From Psychrobacter sanguinis (lineage in GTDB: Bacteria; Pseudomonadota; Gammaproteobacteria; Pseudomonadales; Moraxellaceae): a stretch of DNA of 64,000 bases. The first letter of the stretch is position 1, and the number at the start of each line of letters is the position of its first letter. This document shows positions 1 to 8,608 of the stretch, in pieces. Position numbers and translations under genes: made by a program. The notes below the pieces were generated by a model. The model worked only from the letters and a program-made list of their open reading frames with translations. It was not told the origin of the DNA and made no database searches. The stretch spans positions 1,922,001-1,986,000 of the forward strand of contig NZ_CP085990.1 of NCBI RefSeq assembly GCF_020736705.1, read 5' to 3'.

Positions 1-61
1 ATAAATCGTGCAAGATCTCTTGAAAAAATGCGCTAATTTGTGAGCCAGTCTCTCTTGCCAT
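1..61 (-). CDS. 5' end of an unidentified gene, cut by the window edge
   Basis: Reading leftward from an ATG at 61 there is an open frame of 20 codons starting MARETGSQISAFF. AGGAA lies about seven bases before the ATG, a good ribosome binding site. The rest of the gene is outside the window, so no family can be named. It could be a chance frame, but the site and spacing favour a real start. Confidence 0.4.
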   Translation of the reverse strand, partial: MARETGSQISAFFQEILHDL

Positions 62-247
62 TATCATTCCTATCCAGATTGGTTTCGCTTAACGGTCCGT
101 TTTATCGCTTTTAACCTTATTAATATACAACAAAATGACGATAAGTTGAGAATGCCTTGCTATCAAGGACACATTAGAGCCTATAAAATCATTGTTTGCT
201 ATAGAACATTCTTTACTATAAAAGGTTTTCTATAAAACGTTCTCTAC

Positions 248-280
248 AAAAAACACCCTGCAAGTAAGCGAGCAGGGTGT
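248..280 (-). terminator. Rho-independent terminator of the flavoprotein gene
   Basis: A 9-bp stem (ACACCCTGC / GCAGGGTGT) is followed on the minus strand by a run of six T. It sits just downstream of the stop of the minus-strand gene that ends at 314. Confidence 0.85.
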
Positions 281-313
281 TTATTAATGGTCAATAAATA
301 AATGTGGCAGAGA

Positions 314-1861
314 TTAGGATTGATACTCTCTTATCTTGCCAGCCACATCACGCAAAGCGGTGCGTAGACCTTCAAGAATCGTAGGGTGGTAGAAGGGGCT
401 GGCCAGTAAACCATCGATGTCTAGTTTGTTGGTAATGGCAGTCGCTAAAATATGCGCAATGTACTCAGCGTCCGGTCCCACCATACTTGCCCCTAAAATA
501 AGGCTACTTTTAGGACAGGCATAAATACGAAGTAGACCACAGTTAACGCCCATTACTCGGCTACGGCCTTGATTGTCAAAGCTGACCTCACCAATCACAC
601 AAGGTTGGTGTGCCTCTTCAATCTCACTTAAAGACTGGCCGACACTCATAATTTGCGGCGCACTAAAGATAACGGACATCGCTGTGGTTGCCGTGTGCGA
701 CTTATCGGGTGCCATATCGTTAAGTATGGTGCTGTCCTTAGAGCAGTCTGGATCTTTGGCGATAGCCTCACTCAGGTCAATTTCATCAGCCTTACCGCTG
801 ATAATGAGCGCTACCTCTTTACCAGATAGATAACCCTCGTTACTTGAAACATGCAACAATGGCATGTAAGCGTTGGCATCGCCGACAATATAGACATTGG
901 TGTCTTTTATTTTGCCTGTCAGTTTGTCCATATCTAATGGGCGATTTTTATCATCTAGATGAACACCCACATGCTCAAGACCTAGGGTATGAAGTGAGTT
1001 GCGTCGACCCGTCGCCGCCAGCACTTTTTCACCGCGCCAAGTTTGAGCGTTGCCATCGGCATCCGTATAGTTAATAACTGCTTGTGCGGGACTGACGCTG
1101 TCATCACGAGAAACACTTTCAATCTTGGTGTCTAAGCGTAAATCGAGCTGGTTTGAAAAACAAGCAATCGCTTTTTGATTAATGGAATCGTCTTTTATAC
1201 CGCCCACATTCTTGCTGCGATTAAAGATAGCAACTTCTACGCCCAATCGGCTCATCGCTTGTGCCAGCTCAAGCCCGATGGCACCGGTACCCACCACGGC
1301 CATAGACTTCGGTAAATCAGATAACTCAAAGATAGTATCTGAAGTAATAAGCGTGTCGCCTAGAGATAGTTTCCAGCCTTCCGGTACAGAAGGTTTAAAG
1401 CCCGTAGCAACAATGATATGGTCAGCTTTGACATATTCAATGTCGCCCGTTGCAGTATGTGCTTCGATAAGCCCAGATTCTGAGAACACCGCACGGCCAT
1501 ATATTTTGCTATTTTCGTCCCAACTTTCGACATTCTTTAGAGGAAAACTCGAGAAACGATCGCGTTCGTCTTGGACTCGTTTCATGACTTGCTTGCCATT
1601 GATAGTGGCATTTCCCTCTATTCCGAACTCATCAGAATGATTGGCATGATAAGCTCGGTCTGCCGCCGCAATTAATAGCTTACTGGGCATACAACCCATG
1701 GTAGTACAAGTGGTCGACCAAATGCCTTCATTGATAATGACTAGATTGTCTGTGGCCTTACTAATCTGACGATAGGCATTATGTCCTGCAGTACCAGCGC
1801 CAATAATAGCGGCATCAACGTGACGAATGGATTTTTTTGAGTCTGTATTAGTTTGCGTCAT
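314..1861 (-). CDS. Dihydrolipoamide-dehydrogenase-like FAD disulfide reductase
   Basis: This is a class I pyridine nucleotide-disulfide oxidoreductase of 515 residues. Visible are the FAD motif GAGTAG at about 21-26, the redox pair Cys52/Cys57 in TCTTMGCMPSK, an NAD-binding GTGAIG motif near 190, and the C-terminal His492-Pro...Glu497 pair that activates the thiolate. It therefore probably uses NAD(P)H or a dithiol substrate. It is not next to any 2-oxoacid dehydrogenase E1/E2 genes, so the physiological disulfide is unknown. The family is usually about 460-480 residues; this one has a slightly long N-terminus and an inserted acidic stretch near 355-385. AGGAA precedes the ATG by about nine bases. 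Mercuric reductase is unlikely, since no extra C-terminal cysteines are seen. Confidence 0.85.
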   Translation of the reverse strand: MTQTNTDSKKSIRHVDAAIIGAGTAGHNAYRQISKATDNLVIINEGIWSTTCTTMGCMPSKLLIAAADRAYHANHSDEFGIEGNATINGKQVMKRVQDERDRFSSFPLKNVESWDENSKIYGRAVFSESGLIEAHTATGDIEYVKADHIIVATGFKPSVPEGWKLSLGDTLITSDTIFELSDLPKSMAVVGTGAIGLELAQAMSRLGVEVAIFNRSKNVGGIKDDSINQKAIACFSNQLDLRLDTKIESVSRDDSVSPAQAVINYTDADGNAQTWRGEKVLAATGRRNSLHTLGLEHVGVHLDDKNRPLDMDKLTGKIKDTNVYIVGDANAYMPLLHVSSNEGYLSGKEVALIISGKADEIDLSEAIAKDPDCSKDSTILNDMAPDKSHTATTAMSVIFSAPQIMSVGQSLSEIEEAHQPCVIGEVSFDNQGRSRVMGVNCGLLRIYACPKSSLILGASMVGPDAEYIAHILATAITNKLDIDGLLASPFYHPTILEGLRTALRDVAGKIREYQS

Positions 1862-1968
1862 AGTATGCGGGTTCCTAAATATAAATAATGAATCTAAAGG
1901 GTTCTATTATCTCTAGTCTCAATGCCATTCTAGTCTCAATGACAAAAGCCAAAAATTTTGCTTATAGT

Positions 1969-2463
1969 CTAAGATAAGGTCTCAAGCAATCTATCAGCAT
2001 AGTCTTTGGCACGTAAATTACGCTGAGCATGTGTTAGCTTGCCATCTTTATCAAACACGAAAGTTGACCGTACTAGACCTAAGGTCTTTTTGCCATACAT
2101 GTTTTTTTCTTTAATAACATCGAAGTGTTGACAAAGTTTTTCATCAGTATCACTGATTAAAGGAATTTCTAACTCCTTTTTTTCGATGAACTTCTTATGC
2201 GAGTCAATGCTGTCTCTTGATACTCCGATAATGTCATAGCCTAACTTATCGAATTCATTTAGCTTGGCAGTAAAGTCGACCGCTTGTGTGGTACAGCCTG
2301 GGGTGTTGTCACGAGGATAGAAATAAAGAATTAAGCCTTTGTCCTTGTTTTCAACAAACTGATCGAGCAAAATTTCACTTTCGACCATTTCATCGTCTAT
2401 CTTTTGTACGATAGGCATGGGAAAGTCGGGTAGGGTAATAACTTCATCAGTGGGTTTGGCCAT
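1969..2463 (-). CDS. bcp: Thioredoxin-dependent thiol peroxidase (Bcp/PrxQ type)
   Basis: A peroxiredoxin of 164 residues that reduces hydrogen peroxide and organic peroxides. The peroxidatic cysteine is Cys57 in the signature PRDNTPGCTT. The +5 position, where PrxQ enzymes of the E. coli type carry the resolving cysteine, is not Cys; the only other cysteine is Cys111, so it may be 1-Cys or atypical 2-Cys. I chose the ATG at 2463 because AGGAAG lies nine bases upstream; an upstream in-frame ATG at 2487 would add eight residues without a better site. Confidence 0.9.
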   Translation of the reverse strand: MAKPTDEVITLPDFPMPIVQKIDDEMVESEILLDQFVENKDKGLILYFYPRDNTPGCTTQAVDFTAKLNEFDKLGYDIIGVSRDSIDSHKKFIEKKELEIPLISDTDEKLCQHFDVIKEKNMYGKKTLGLVRSTFVFDKDGKLTHAQRNLRAKDYADRLLETLS

Positions 2464-2728
2464 AATAAATAGCTTCCTAGTTATCAATCGTTAAGTTATC
2501 AATGTCTAGCAATTATTATTTTAATTTATGCTGTAAAAAAAGGCTGACATCTGTTTGATTTTTGCGACATTAATCGTCTTAATTCATGCAGCCTTTTTAT
2601 ATTAAAAACCATACTAAAACTCTAAGAGCTTTGTTTAAAGTCCTTGATACATATATGGTTTTTACGACTGCTATTCTTATTAAAGACGATGTTGTATAAA
2701 CTCATACTACAATGTTTTACATCAAAAT

Positions 2729-2782
2729 TGGTTACCAGTTTGGTTACCAGATTAATAGAAATGGTTACCAGTTTGGTTGTCA
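2729..2782. repeat. Direct repeat containing four TGGTTACCA-like boxes
   Basis: TGGTTACCA occurs at 2729-2737, 2741-2749 and 2762-2770, with a degenerate fourth copy TGGTTGTCA at 2774-2782. The boxes form two pairs, each with 12-bp spacing, and the pairs repeat after 33 bp. Each box is an odd-length near-palindrome, as in many operators. Confidence 0.75.
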
Positions 2783-2789
2783 AAATAGA

Positions 2790-2809
2790 TATCACTATCA
2801 ATAGTGATA
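2790..2809. promoter_or_regulatory. Perfect palindrome, possible operator
   Basis: TATCACTAT-CA-ATAGTGATA is a perfect 9+2+9 inverted repeat with no T-run on either side, so it looks more like a dimeric regulator site than a terminator. No adjacent regulator gene is present. Confidence 0.45.
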
Positions 2810-2997
2810 ATAGAAAACATACACTATGAAAGACAAAGTCTTAGCGTTACCTGTAAGACCGGATAAGAGTAGGTCATGTGAATTAGGAAATTTAGGCAGA
2901 TTTTTATAAGGGCAAGCTAATAGGCGGGGTTTTTACATTATTAAAAGAGATTTAGTAATAAGTAAGAGATAAGTTGTTAAAGCTTATGAATCTAGTG

Positions 2998-3453
2998 TTA
3001 CTGTTCAATGGCAGCCTGGGGAGTGCTTCTGAAACTAATCGCTAGGCGGTTGTAGGCATTCATTAGACTAATGGCAAGTGTTAAGTCGACCAGCTCTTTT
3101 TCTGAAAATACTTCTTTGGCCAGATGAAAATCATCATCAGGTACGCCAGTATCAGCAACCTTGGTTACTGATTCAGCCCATGCCAAGGCCGCTTGTTCTC
3201 TATCATCGAATAGCTCACCAGCTTCTCTCCAGGCTTGAACCAATGCTAACTTCTCTATAGGCACGTTTTTTTTACTCAAATCTCTGGTGTGCATATCCAA
3301 ACAAAATGCACAGTTATTGATTTGAGAAACACGTAAAAATACTAACTCGATAAATTCTGAAGGTAATCCACACTGTAGAACATAGCTATAGACTGCCCCT
3401 AATGCTTTTGCGCCATCAGGCGATACTTCATTGTAATCAATACGTTGAGTCAT
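2998..3453 (-). CDS. Carboxymuconolactone decarboxylase / AhpD-fold protein
   Basis: A protein of 151 residues with the AhpD-fold signature: Cys48-x-x-Cys51 and His55 in NNCAFCLDMH. In alkylhydroperoxidase relatives this CxxC and His form the redox and proton-relay site; members annotated as carboxymuconolactone decarboxylase share the fold. I infer a thiol-dependent peroxidase-like role, in keeping with bcp nearby, but the substrate is unknown. The frame is open upstream to 3582, but the ATG at 3453 fits the family start and has AGGAC eight bases before it. Confidence 0.8.
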   Translation of the reverse strand: MTQRIDYNEVSPDGAKALGAVYSYVLQCGLPSEFIELVFLRVSQINNCAFCLDMHTRDLSKKNVPIEKLALVQAWREAGELFDDREQAALAWAESVTKVADTGVPDDDFHLAKEVFSEKELVDLTLAISLMNAYNRLAISFRSTPQAAIEQ

Positions 3454-3618
3454 AGGTAATGTCCTAAATTTATTATATAAAAATTCATGGCCTAGCTTAG
3501 ATTCCGCTTTAGATTCTGCTAAGGAAGGTTGTTCATTTGTATGCCTAAAATTGATAAAGATAAAGAGCCATAATCTCTCCACTCTAGCATAGGTCTTAAA
3601 CGATAGAAAAAGTACATT

Positions 3619-3650
3619 TGACCCTAATTGCCTCTGACCCTAATTGCCTC
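3619..3650. repeat. Perfect 16-bp tandem duplication
   Basis: TGACCCTAATTGCCTC occurs twice head to tail (3619-3634 and 3635-3650) with no mismatch, consistent with recent replication slippage. Confidence 0.9.
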
Positions 3651-3728
3651 TAAACAGTGTTCACCATATTGGTTGCCCTCTAACAATAGTTAATATTAAA
3701 ACCTCCACCAATCAAAAAACTAAAGCAC

Positions 3729-3753
3729 AAAAAAAGGCTGACATCTGTCAGCC
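3729..3753 (-). terminator. Rho-independent terminator of the small secreted-protein gene
   Basis: GGCTGACA-TC-TGTCAGCC forms a perfect 8-bp stem followed on the minus strand by seven T. It lies 83 bp beyond the stop of the minus-strand gene at 3836. Confidence 0.85.
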
Positions 3754-3835
3754 TAGTTTGGTAGCTTTACTATTCATAAATAGTCGAATGTATTTACTTG
3801 CTACTTATTTACTTACTATTTATTTCGGTGCTTAA

Positions 3836-4183
3836 TTATTTGCCTGGCTTTTGAGGTGGGTTTAGTTTTAAGCCTTTGGTGCACTGCTGTAGACTATTTT
3901 GCATAGTTTTGGCGTAAGGTAGGGTGGCAGGATCTTTACCACTTTGCGCATAGCTTTCAATTTCCCACATTTGGCCTAAAGTCATTTTGCTGCGCACATC
4001 AACTGTACAGCTGCATAACTTCTTGGCGGTAGCATTGTCTGCTACTTTATAATCCACTGCGCCCTTTACACATTTGTTAATCTGGTCTTGTTTGATATCT
4101 AATGCTTGAGCAGGCGCTGCAAACATAACGGCAGAAGCACCTAGTGCCACAAGAGGTAAAACCTTCTTTGAAATAAAATTCAT
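3836..4183 (-). CDS. Small secreted protein of unknown function, four cysteines
   Basis: 115 residues with a clear Sec signal peptide (lysines at 6-7, hydrophobic 8-22, likely cleavage after APAQA near 27). The mature part carries Cys38, Cys57, Cys59 and Cys101, which probably form two disulfides in the periplasm, and a proline-rich basic C-terminus. AAAGGA lies nine bases before the ATG. I do not recognise a named family, and neighbouring genes give no functional hint. Confidence 0.8.
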   Translation of the reverse strand: MNFISKKVLPLVALGASAVMFAAPAQALDIKQDQINKCVKGAVDYKVADNATAKKLCSCTVDVRSKMTLGQMWEIESYAQSGKDPATLPYAKTMQNSLQQCTKGLKLNPPQKPGK

Positions 4184-4641
4184 GAATAAAAATCCTTTAG
4201 AGGCTTAAAGTAGTAAATAACAATATTCAAATCAGCCAAGTCCATCTTAATCAACTTAGTCACAATTAATCTAAACTTATTATAATTATGACAGTCTGAT
4301 AATGATTTTCAGCCTTGGCTCTGAACCTGCTTAATCTAACAGCATACCTTACCAACCTGATAGCTAGATTAATAATGAATTTTGCTATTGAGTTGCAAAT
4401 AAATGTTGCTACTCAGTTACAAGTCACATTGATAAAGGGCCGTGCTGTCTTTTTGCCTCAATCATTACCTAATTTTTGGCTTAAAAATATGACATAGGCA
4501 ATGACATAAACAGAAATAATTATAGACCCTATTGACTAAAAAAGCTTTGAAAACCATAACAATATAACAAGCCGCTGCTAAACATAATTATCTATAAGTT
4601 ATTTAGCAGCTATCTATTAGCTATATAGCCTTAGCTAAACG
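4184..4641. other. Intergenic stretch, AT-rich
   Basis: This 458-bp spacer carries the upstream region of the small secreted-protein gene and a 9-bp inverted repeat GCTGCTAAA / TTTAGCAGC (4574-4582, 4602-4610) after queC. That repeat could be a weak terminator, but it lacks a T-run. The 60-codon plus-strand frame inside has no supporting signals. Confidence 0.5.
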
Positions 4642-5448
4642 CTATTCAGCAGCGTAGCGGGTTGGGTCAGCCAGACCAGCATCGCTAAAGCCTCTTTTGC
4701 GTAACGTACAGCTGTCACAGATACCGCAGGCACGACCTTCTGCATCTGCTTTATAGCAAGAAATAGTCTGTGAATAATCCACACCTAGAGAGTTGCCTAG
4801 TTGGATAGTTTGCGCTTTAGAAAGCTTTTGTAGCGGGGTTTGAATATGCAGTTTATGTCCGGTCACCCCAGCTTTAGTGGCTAAGTTCGCCATCACCTCG
4901 AAGGCCTCAATATATTCTGGACGACAGTCCGGATAGCCTGAGTAATCTACTGAGCTTACGCCAATGACAATATGATTGGCATCGGTTACTTCAGCGACGG
5001 CAAGCGCATACGATAAAAATATGGTATTGCGGGCAGGCACATAAGTATTAGGAATAGCGTCATTATCAATAGTATCTGTGTGGGTTGGGAACTTATCGGC
5101 ATCGCCATCAGGAACTGTCATATCATGATCGGTCAAGGATGAGCCACCCAACTGCGCAATGTCGATATCAATAATTTTATGATCGACACCAGCCTGTTTG
5201 GCAATGGTTTTGGCAGCAACCAACTCACTATTATGACGCTGACCATAATTAAAGCTGACGGCAGTGACTTTACTATAACGACTCTTAGCCCAATACAAAC
5301 AAGTTACCGAATCCAAACCACCCGATAGCAACACCACGGCATTTTGTTGGGCGTCGGTGGCTATATTAGAGGCTGCGTTTGATTCTACTTGTAAAGAGTC
5401 GTTTGTGTTTCCAGCGCTAGGTGAGGCAGTCGTTATTGAGTCAGTCAT
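4642..5448 (-). CDS. queC: 7-cyano-7-deazaguanine synthase (queuosine biosynthesis)
   Basis: QueC converts 7-carboxy-7-deazaguanine to preQ0 using ATP and ammonia, a step toward queuosine in tRNA. Of 268 residues, 42-47 (SGGLDS) form the PP-loop ATP motif and Cys231, Cys241, Cys244 and Cys247 form the zinc site. The roughly 35-residue Ser/Asn/Ala-rich N-terminus before the core is longer than usual, and it contains no second ATG. No good Shine-Dalgarno precedes the start, so the exact start is uncertain. No other queuosine genes are in the window. Confidence 0.95.
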   Translation of the reverse strand: MTDSITTASPSAGNTNDSLQVESNAASNIATDAQQNAVVLLSGGLDSVTCLYWAKSRYSKVTAVSFNYGQRHNSELVAAKTIAKQAGVDHKIIDIDIAQLGGSSLTDHDMTVPDGDADKFPTHTDTIDNDAIPNTYVPARNTIFLSYALAVAEVTDANHIVIGVSSVDYSGYPDCRPEYIEAFEVMANLATKAGVTGHKLHIQTPLQKLSKAQTIQLGNSLGVDYSQTISCYKADAEGRACGICDSCTLRKRGFSDAGLADPTRYAAE

Positions 5449-5675
5449 AGGATAAATACCGTGTTTATAAGAGGGCTATTGATTACGCAGCTTAAGCCAG
5501 CTTCAGTGTGTTGCTTATAATGGCACTGCTTGAAAGTACAGCGTTTAAAATAGAAGCAGAAGCGACTGAGTAAATAAAAGGCTTAAAAGTTAAGGGCGAG
5601 TAGCCGAGAATAAAGTAAAGGAAAAAAGCGACATTTTACCAAAAATAAGACGAGTATGCGGTTATTTATAGCTCA

Positions 5676-6536
5676 TTAATCAAAGCGGTAAAAATCCATG
5701 CCCAAACTATGATGGGCCATACTTTCATGGACCACAGACACCCGTTGACCACAGCCTAAAGCAAAAAATAATGGCAAGAGGTGTTCTGAAGTAGGGTGCA
5801 CCTTATCGATATCCGCAAATTTGTCCCATTCTAAAGCATCAGGAATATTGGTTTTCAGTTGCTTTAACAGCCATACCTTAAACGACTTAGCTAATTGGTC
5901 TTCAGTGTCTGCATGCCACTTTATCGCACCCAAATTATGTGTGATGTTGCCGGAACCAATGACCAAAATTTGCTCTTCACGTAATTTAGAAAACAAGCTG
6001 CCCAACTGATAACAGGCATAAGCATCGAAGTAGCTAGGTAATGAAAGCTGCACTACTGGGATATCAGCTTCAGGGTAAAGATGCATTAATGGGACCCAGA
6101 CCCCGTGGTCCAGAGGACGTAACGGATTCAAACGGTTCATTATGCCCATTTTACTAAGCTGAGTAGACAGTGATTCTGCCAATGCAGGCGCCCCTTTGGC
6201 AGGATATTCAATTTGGTGTAAAGCACTATCAAAGCCTGAAAAATCATGCCAAGTTTGCGGTTGGGCGTTGCTTGCTATCTCTAACGAAGCAGTTACCCAG
6301 TGCGCTGACATGATAATAATGGCTTTGGGCTTGGGAAGATTTTGTCCAGTGCGGGCAAGTGCATTGGTCGTGGTGTTTTTTTCCAAAGCCAGTGTGGGGG
6401 CACCATGTGAAATAAACAATGCTGGCAATGTGGATTGCGGCGGATTAGCGTCTAGCACCTCGCTACTGGTCAGCGACTTAAAAGTCGTAGTAGCGCGATA
6501 GTCTTGCAAGCTGTGAGATAGATTAGAATTATTCAT
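5676..6536 (-). CDS. ygiD: Extradiol ring-cleavage (LigB/DODA) family dioxygenase, YgiD-like
   Basis: 286 residues matching the single-domain LigB superfamily to which E. coli YgiD (4,5-DOPA extradiol dioxygenase) belongs. Candidate metal ligands are His44 in SHGAPT, His79 in MSAHW, a histidine in SGNITHNLG and the C-terminal HESMAHHS segment. The LDHGVWVPL motif is typical of the family. Substrate is unknown here. It lies 53 bp downstream of rlmH on the same strand, so the two may be co-transcribed. Confidence 0.85.
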   Translation of the reverse strand: MNNSNLSHSLQDYRATTTFKSLTSSEVLDANPPQSTLPALFISHGAPTLALEKNTTTNALARTGQNLPKPKAIIIMSAHWVTASLEIASNAQPQTWHDFSGFDSALHQIEYPAKGAPALAESLSTQLSKMGIMNRLNPLRPLDHGVWVPLMHLYPEADIPVVQLSLPSYFDAYACYQLGSLFSKLREEQILVIGSGNITHNLGAIKWHADTEDQLAKSFKVWLLKQLKTNIPDALEWDKFADIDKVHPTSEHLLPLFFALGCGQRVSVVHESMAHHSLGMDFYRFD

Positions 6537-6589
6537 AGCTTAGATATGGGGACAAAAGCGGTATTTTAAACCTGAAGTGCACATCTAAA

Positions 6590-7078
6590 CTAATTACCTC
6601 GGTGGTAAGGGTGGTTGTTATTGATACTCATGGCACGGTACAACTGCTCCATTAATACCACTCGCACTAAAGGATGGGGCAGAGTCAACGCCGAAAGAGA
6701 CCATTTAAAGTCTGCCGCTGCTAAGACTTCAGGAGAAACCCCGTCAGGACCACCAATCACTAAAGCTACATCATCGCCCAGCTGCATGGCGTCACTAAGT
6801 TTGTCGGCAAGCTGTTCAGTTGACAGCATTTTACCTTTAACATCTAGTACCCATAGTTTTTCACGCGGGTTGTTTTGATGCGCAGCAAGAATGCTTTTGC
6901 CCTCGGTTTCTCTATATTGAGCCAAATTGGCCTCCGAAGGATTTTTGGCTCTCTTGGCAGCAGGCAAATCTAAAATATCCGTACTAAGCATTGGCTGAAT
7001 ACGTTTGTGATACTCATTAAATCCCGTATCTACCCAACTTGGCATCTTGCTACCAATACTTAAAATACGTAATTTCAT
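6590..7078 (-). CDS. rlmH: 23S rRNA pseudouridine-1915 N3-methyltransferase
   Basis: A SPOUT methyltransferase that methylates pseudouridine 1915 in helix 69 of 23S rRNA. The 162-residue protein starts MKLRILSIGSKMP, has the SAM-knot segment VIGGPDGVSPEV and ends in the strongly conserved LPHPLVRV...NNHPYHRG. The frame is open 38 codons further upstream, but the family starts at this ATG. Downstream ygiD may be in the same transcript; the upstream side is the DnaA-box spacer. Confidence 0.95.
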   Translation of the reverse strand: MKLRILSIGSKMPSWVDTGFNEYHKRIQPMLSTDILDLPAAKRAKNPSEANLAQYRETEGKSILAAHQNNPREKLWVLDVKGKMLSTEQLADKLSDAMQLGDDVALVIGGPDGVSPEVLAAADFKWSLSALTLPHPLVRVVLMEQLYRAMSINNNHPYHRGN

Positions 7079-7735
7079 AACTGCATGAGCCTTATGGTTA
7101 AAATTTAAAAGCTGGCTGTAAAACTGGCTATATGGGTTACTATTTTCTTTTTTAACCCTGCTATTTTGTACTAAAATAATCCTATTAAACAAATGGACCT
7201 AAAATGTTTCAAATGTCAACAGGTGACCCCTTGATTTTTTGACTTATCCACAGTAATTTTAAGACCGTCTGGTCAAATTGTGAAACATCATCATTGAGTA
7301 CTTTATTAGGGTCAAAATATTTATAATAAGAGTTTAATGAGGAGACATGCTGGATAAATTATTGATTTTATTGATAAAAATAATTGTACAAAAAATGAGC
7401 AATTTTATCCAAAGCCGTATGTTATCTAGGGTATAACTTGTCAAGTATAGGGTTATCCACAGACTTATCCACAGGTTGTGGGGAAAACTCTTGTTTTCCT
7501 TACCAGACAAGCGTTTGCAGCACTAACTCAGCGAGGACTGTAAAATTTACTCAATACCAATAAATCGTCAATAACTAGAAATTTTAAACTAAAAAACTAT
7601 AAATCCTTTAAATAACGCCTGATTTTCTAGCCTAATATAGCGATGTTCCACATCGGCTCTGGATTAAAAAATGACAGAGACGAACTTTTTTAAAGCTATT
7701 TCAGAAAGGTTCGAACCAAATTTGAACCATGCCTA
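7079..7735. other. Spacer with a DnaA-box cluster and AT-rich tract
   Basis: This 657-bp region between rlmH and trmB has no convincing frame. Perfect DnaA boxes TTATCCACA occur at 7244-7252, 7453-7461 and 7465-7473, a one-mismatch box TTATCCAAA at 7405-7413, and a degenerate reverse box near 7478-7486. Between them lies a very AT-rich segment (about 7355-7410). This is the composition of a replication origin or DnaA-binding locus, but dnaA, dnaN and rpmH are not in the window. Confidence 0.6.
7453..7473 (+). promoter_or_regulatory. Paired perfect DnaA boxes
   Basis: Two identical TTATCCACA boxes lie in the same orientation 12 bp apart, start to start. A third perfect box in the same orientation is 209 bp upstream at 7244. 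Confidence 0.75.
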
Positions 7736-8608
7736 CTAGTCTTTGGTATAAATTAAGTCCCAAACTCCATGACCTCTATCAATACCGCGTTTCTCAAATT
7801 TTGTCATAGGACGAAAATCTGGACGAGGGGTGAAGTTACCTTTCCCTGCTGTATTGGTCAGCCCTTCAAAGTTATCTAGCACCTCTAACATCCAAAATGC
7901 ATAATGTTCCCAGTCCGTTGCTGTATGGAACCAGCCGCCTTGGTTTAGCACACGGGTGACAATTTCCATACGCTTTGGGCTAACAAAGCGGCGCTTATAA
8001 TGACGCTTTTTTTGCCAAGGATCAGGAAAATAAAGTTGGATACGGTCAATATGATTCTCAGGCAGTTGCTGCATTAAACCAATGGCATCACCGTTGATAA
8101 TCTTTAGGTTGGTCAGGCCTTCTTCATTGGCCATAAAAGCGCACTTACCAATACCTGGCTCATGTACTTCAATACCGACGAAGTTGCGACTAGGTTCGGC
8201 TTTGGCCATTTCAATTAATGAGCCCCCCATGCCAAACCCAATCTCAAAGGTCAACGGGGCGTCAGGGCCATTGGGTGTCTGCTCAGTATCTGCAAATAAG
8301 GCGCGCAAATCTGTGATGTCGTCGATAATACCTTGGCCTCTATCGTCCATAGTATTGACGATATATTTAGCATAGATAGGGTGTGTTAACGCTTGCTCGG
8401 CATTTTTATTAAGGTGAGTGCGGCGCTTCATAAAGGTTTTGATTAGGCGTGGGTAAGCCGCGTCATGATCATCAGACTCAGCTAGATCAGTATTTTGCTC
8501 AGCGGCACTTTCTGTTACCGGATCGATAGCATTATCCTTCACGTCGGTAGTTTCAGAGGTTGGTAAGCTATCTTCGGTAGGGGTGTTCGGAGTATTCTCA
8601 GCGCTCAT
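7736..8608 (-). CDS. trmB: tRNA (guanine-N7-)-methyltransferase
   Basis: TrmB makes m7G46 in the variable loop of many tRNAs. The SAM-binding segment [10 protein letters not shown], the GIEVHEPG motif and the catalytic-region signature [10 protein letters not shown] are all present. About 65 acidic residues precede the core, longer than E. coli TrmB. I start at the ATG at 8608 (MSAENTPNT, 290 residues). An upstream TTG at 8641 would add eleven residues but has no ribosome binding site. The gene stands alone, with its own promoter region to the right. Confidence 0.93.
   Translation of the reverse strand: MSAENTPNTPTEDSLPTSETTDVKDNAIDPVTESAAEQNTDLAESDDHDAAYPRLIKTFMKRRTHLNKNAEQALTHPIYAKYIVNTMDDRGQGIIDDITDLRALFADTEQTPNGPDAPLTFEIGFGMGGSLIEMAKAEPSRNFVGIEVHEPGIGKCAFMANEEGLTNLKIINGDAIGLMQQLPENHIDRIQLYFPDPWQKKRHYKRRFVSPKRMEIVTRVLNQGGWFHTATDWEHYAFWMLEVLDNFEGLTNTAGKGNFTPRPDFRPMTKFEKRGIDRGHGVWDLIYTKD

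Larger units (their letters stand above)
2464..2997. other. Intergenic stretch with repeats and a palindrome, no convincing gene
   Basis: This 534-bp AT-rich spacer holds the bcp leader, a disrupted terminator-like repeat (2535-2598), two copies of a TGGTTACCA-containing direct repeat (2729-2782) and a perfect 9-bp palindrome (2790-2809). The 61-codon plus-strand frame at 2644-2829 covers the repeats, has no ribosome binding site, and I do not regard it as a gene. Confidence 0.6.
3454..3835. other. Intergenic stretch with a tandem repeat and a terminator
   Basis: This 382-bp spacer holds the leader of the AhpD-fold gene, a perfect 16-bp tandem duplication (3619-3650) and the terminator at 3729-3753. 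I see no other coding signal. Confidence 0.6.

Noticed and set aside
2644..2829. 61-codon plus-strand frame, hydrophobic start
   Set aside because: Its sequence is made by the TGGTTACCA repeats and it has no ribosome binding site or coding bias.
5449..5675. preQ1 riboswitch upstream of queC
   Set aside because: I found no C-rich hairpin plus A-rich tail of the aptamer type before the start.
7708..7717. GGTTCGAACC as a tRNA T-arm
   Set aside because: No acceptor stem, D-arm or anticodon arm can be formed around it; it is a plain palindrome.
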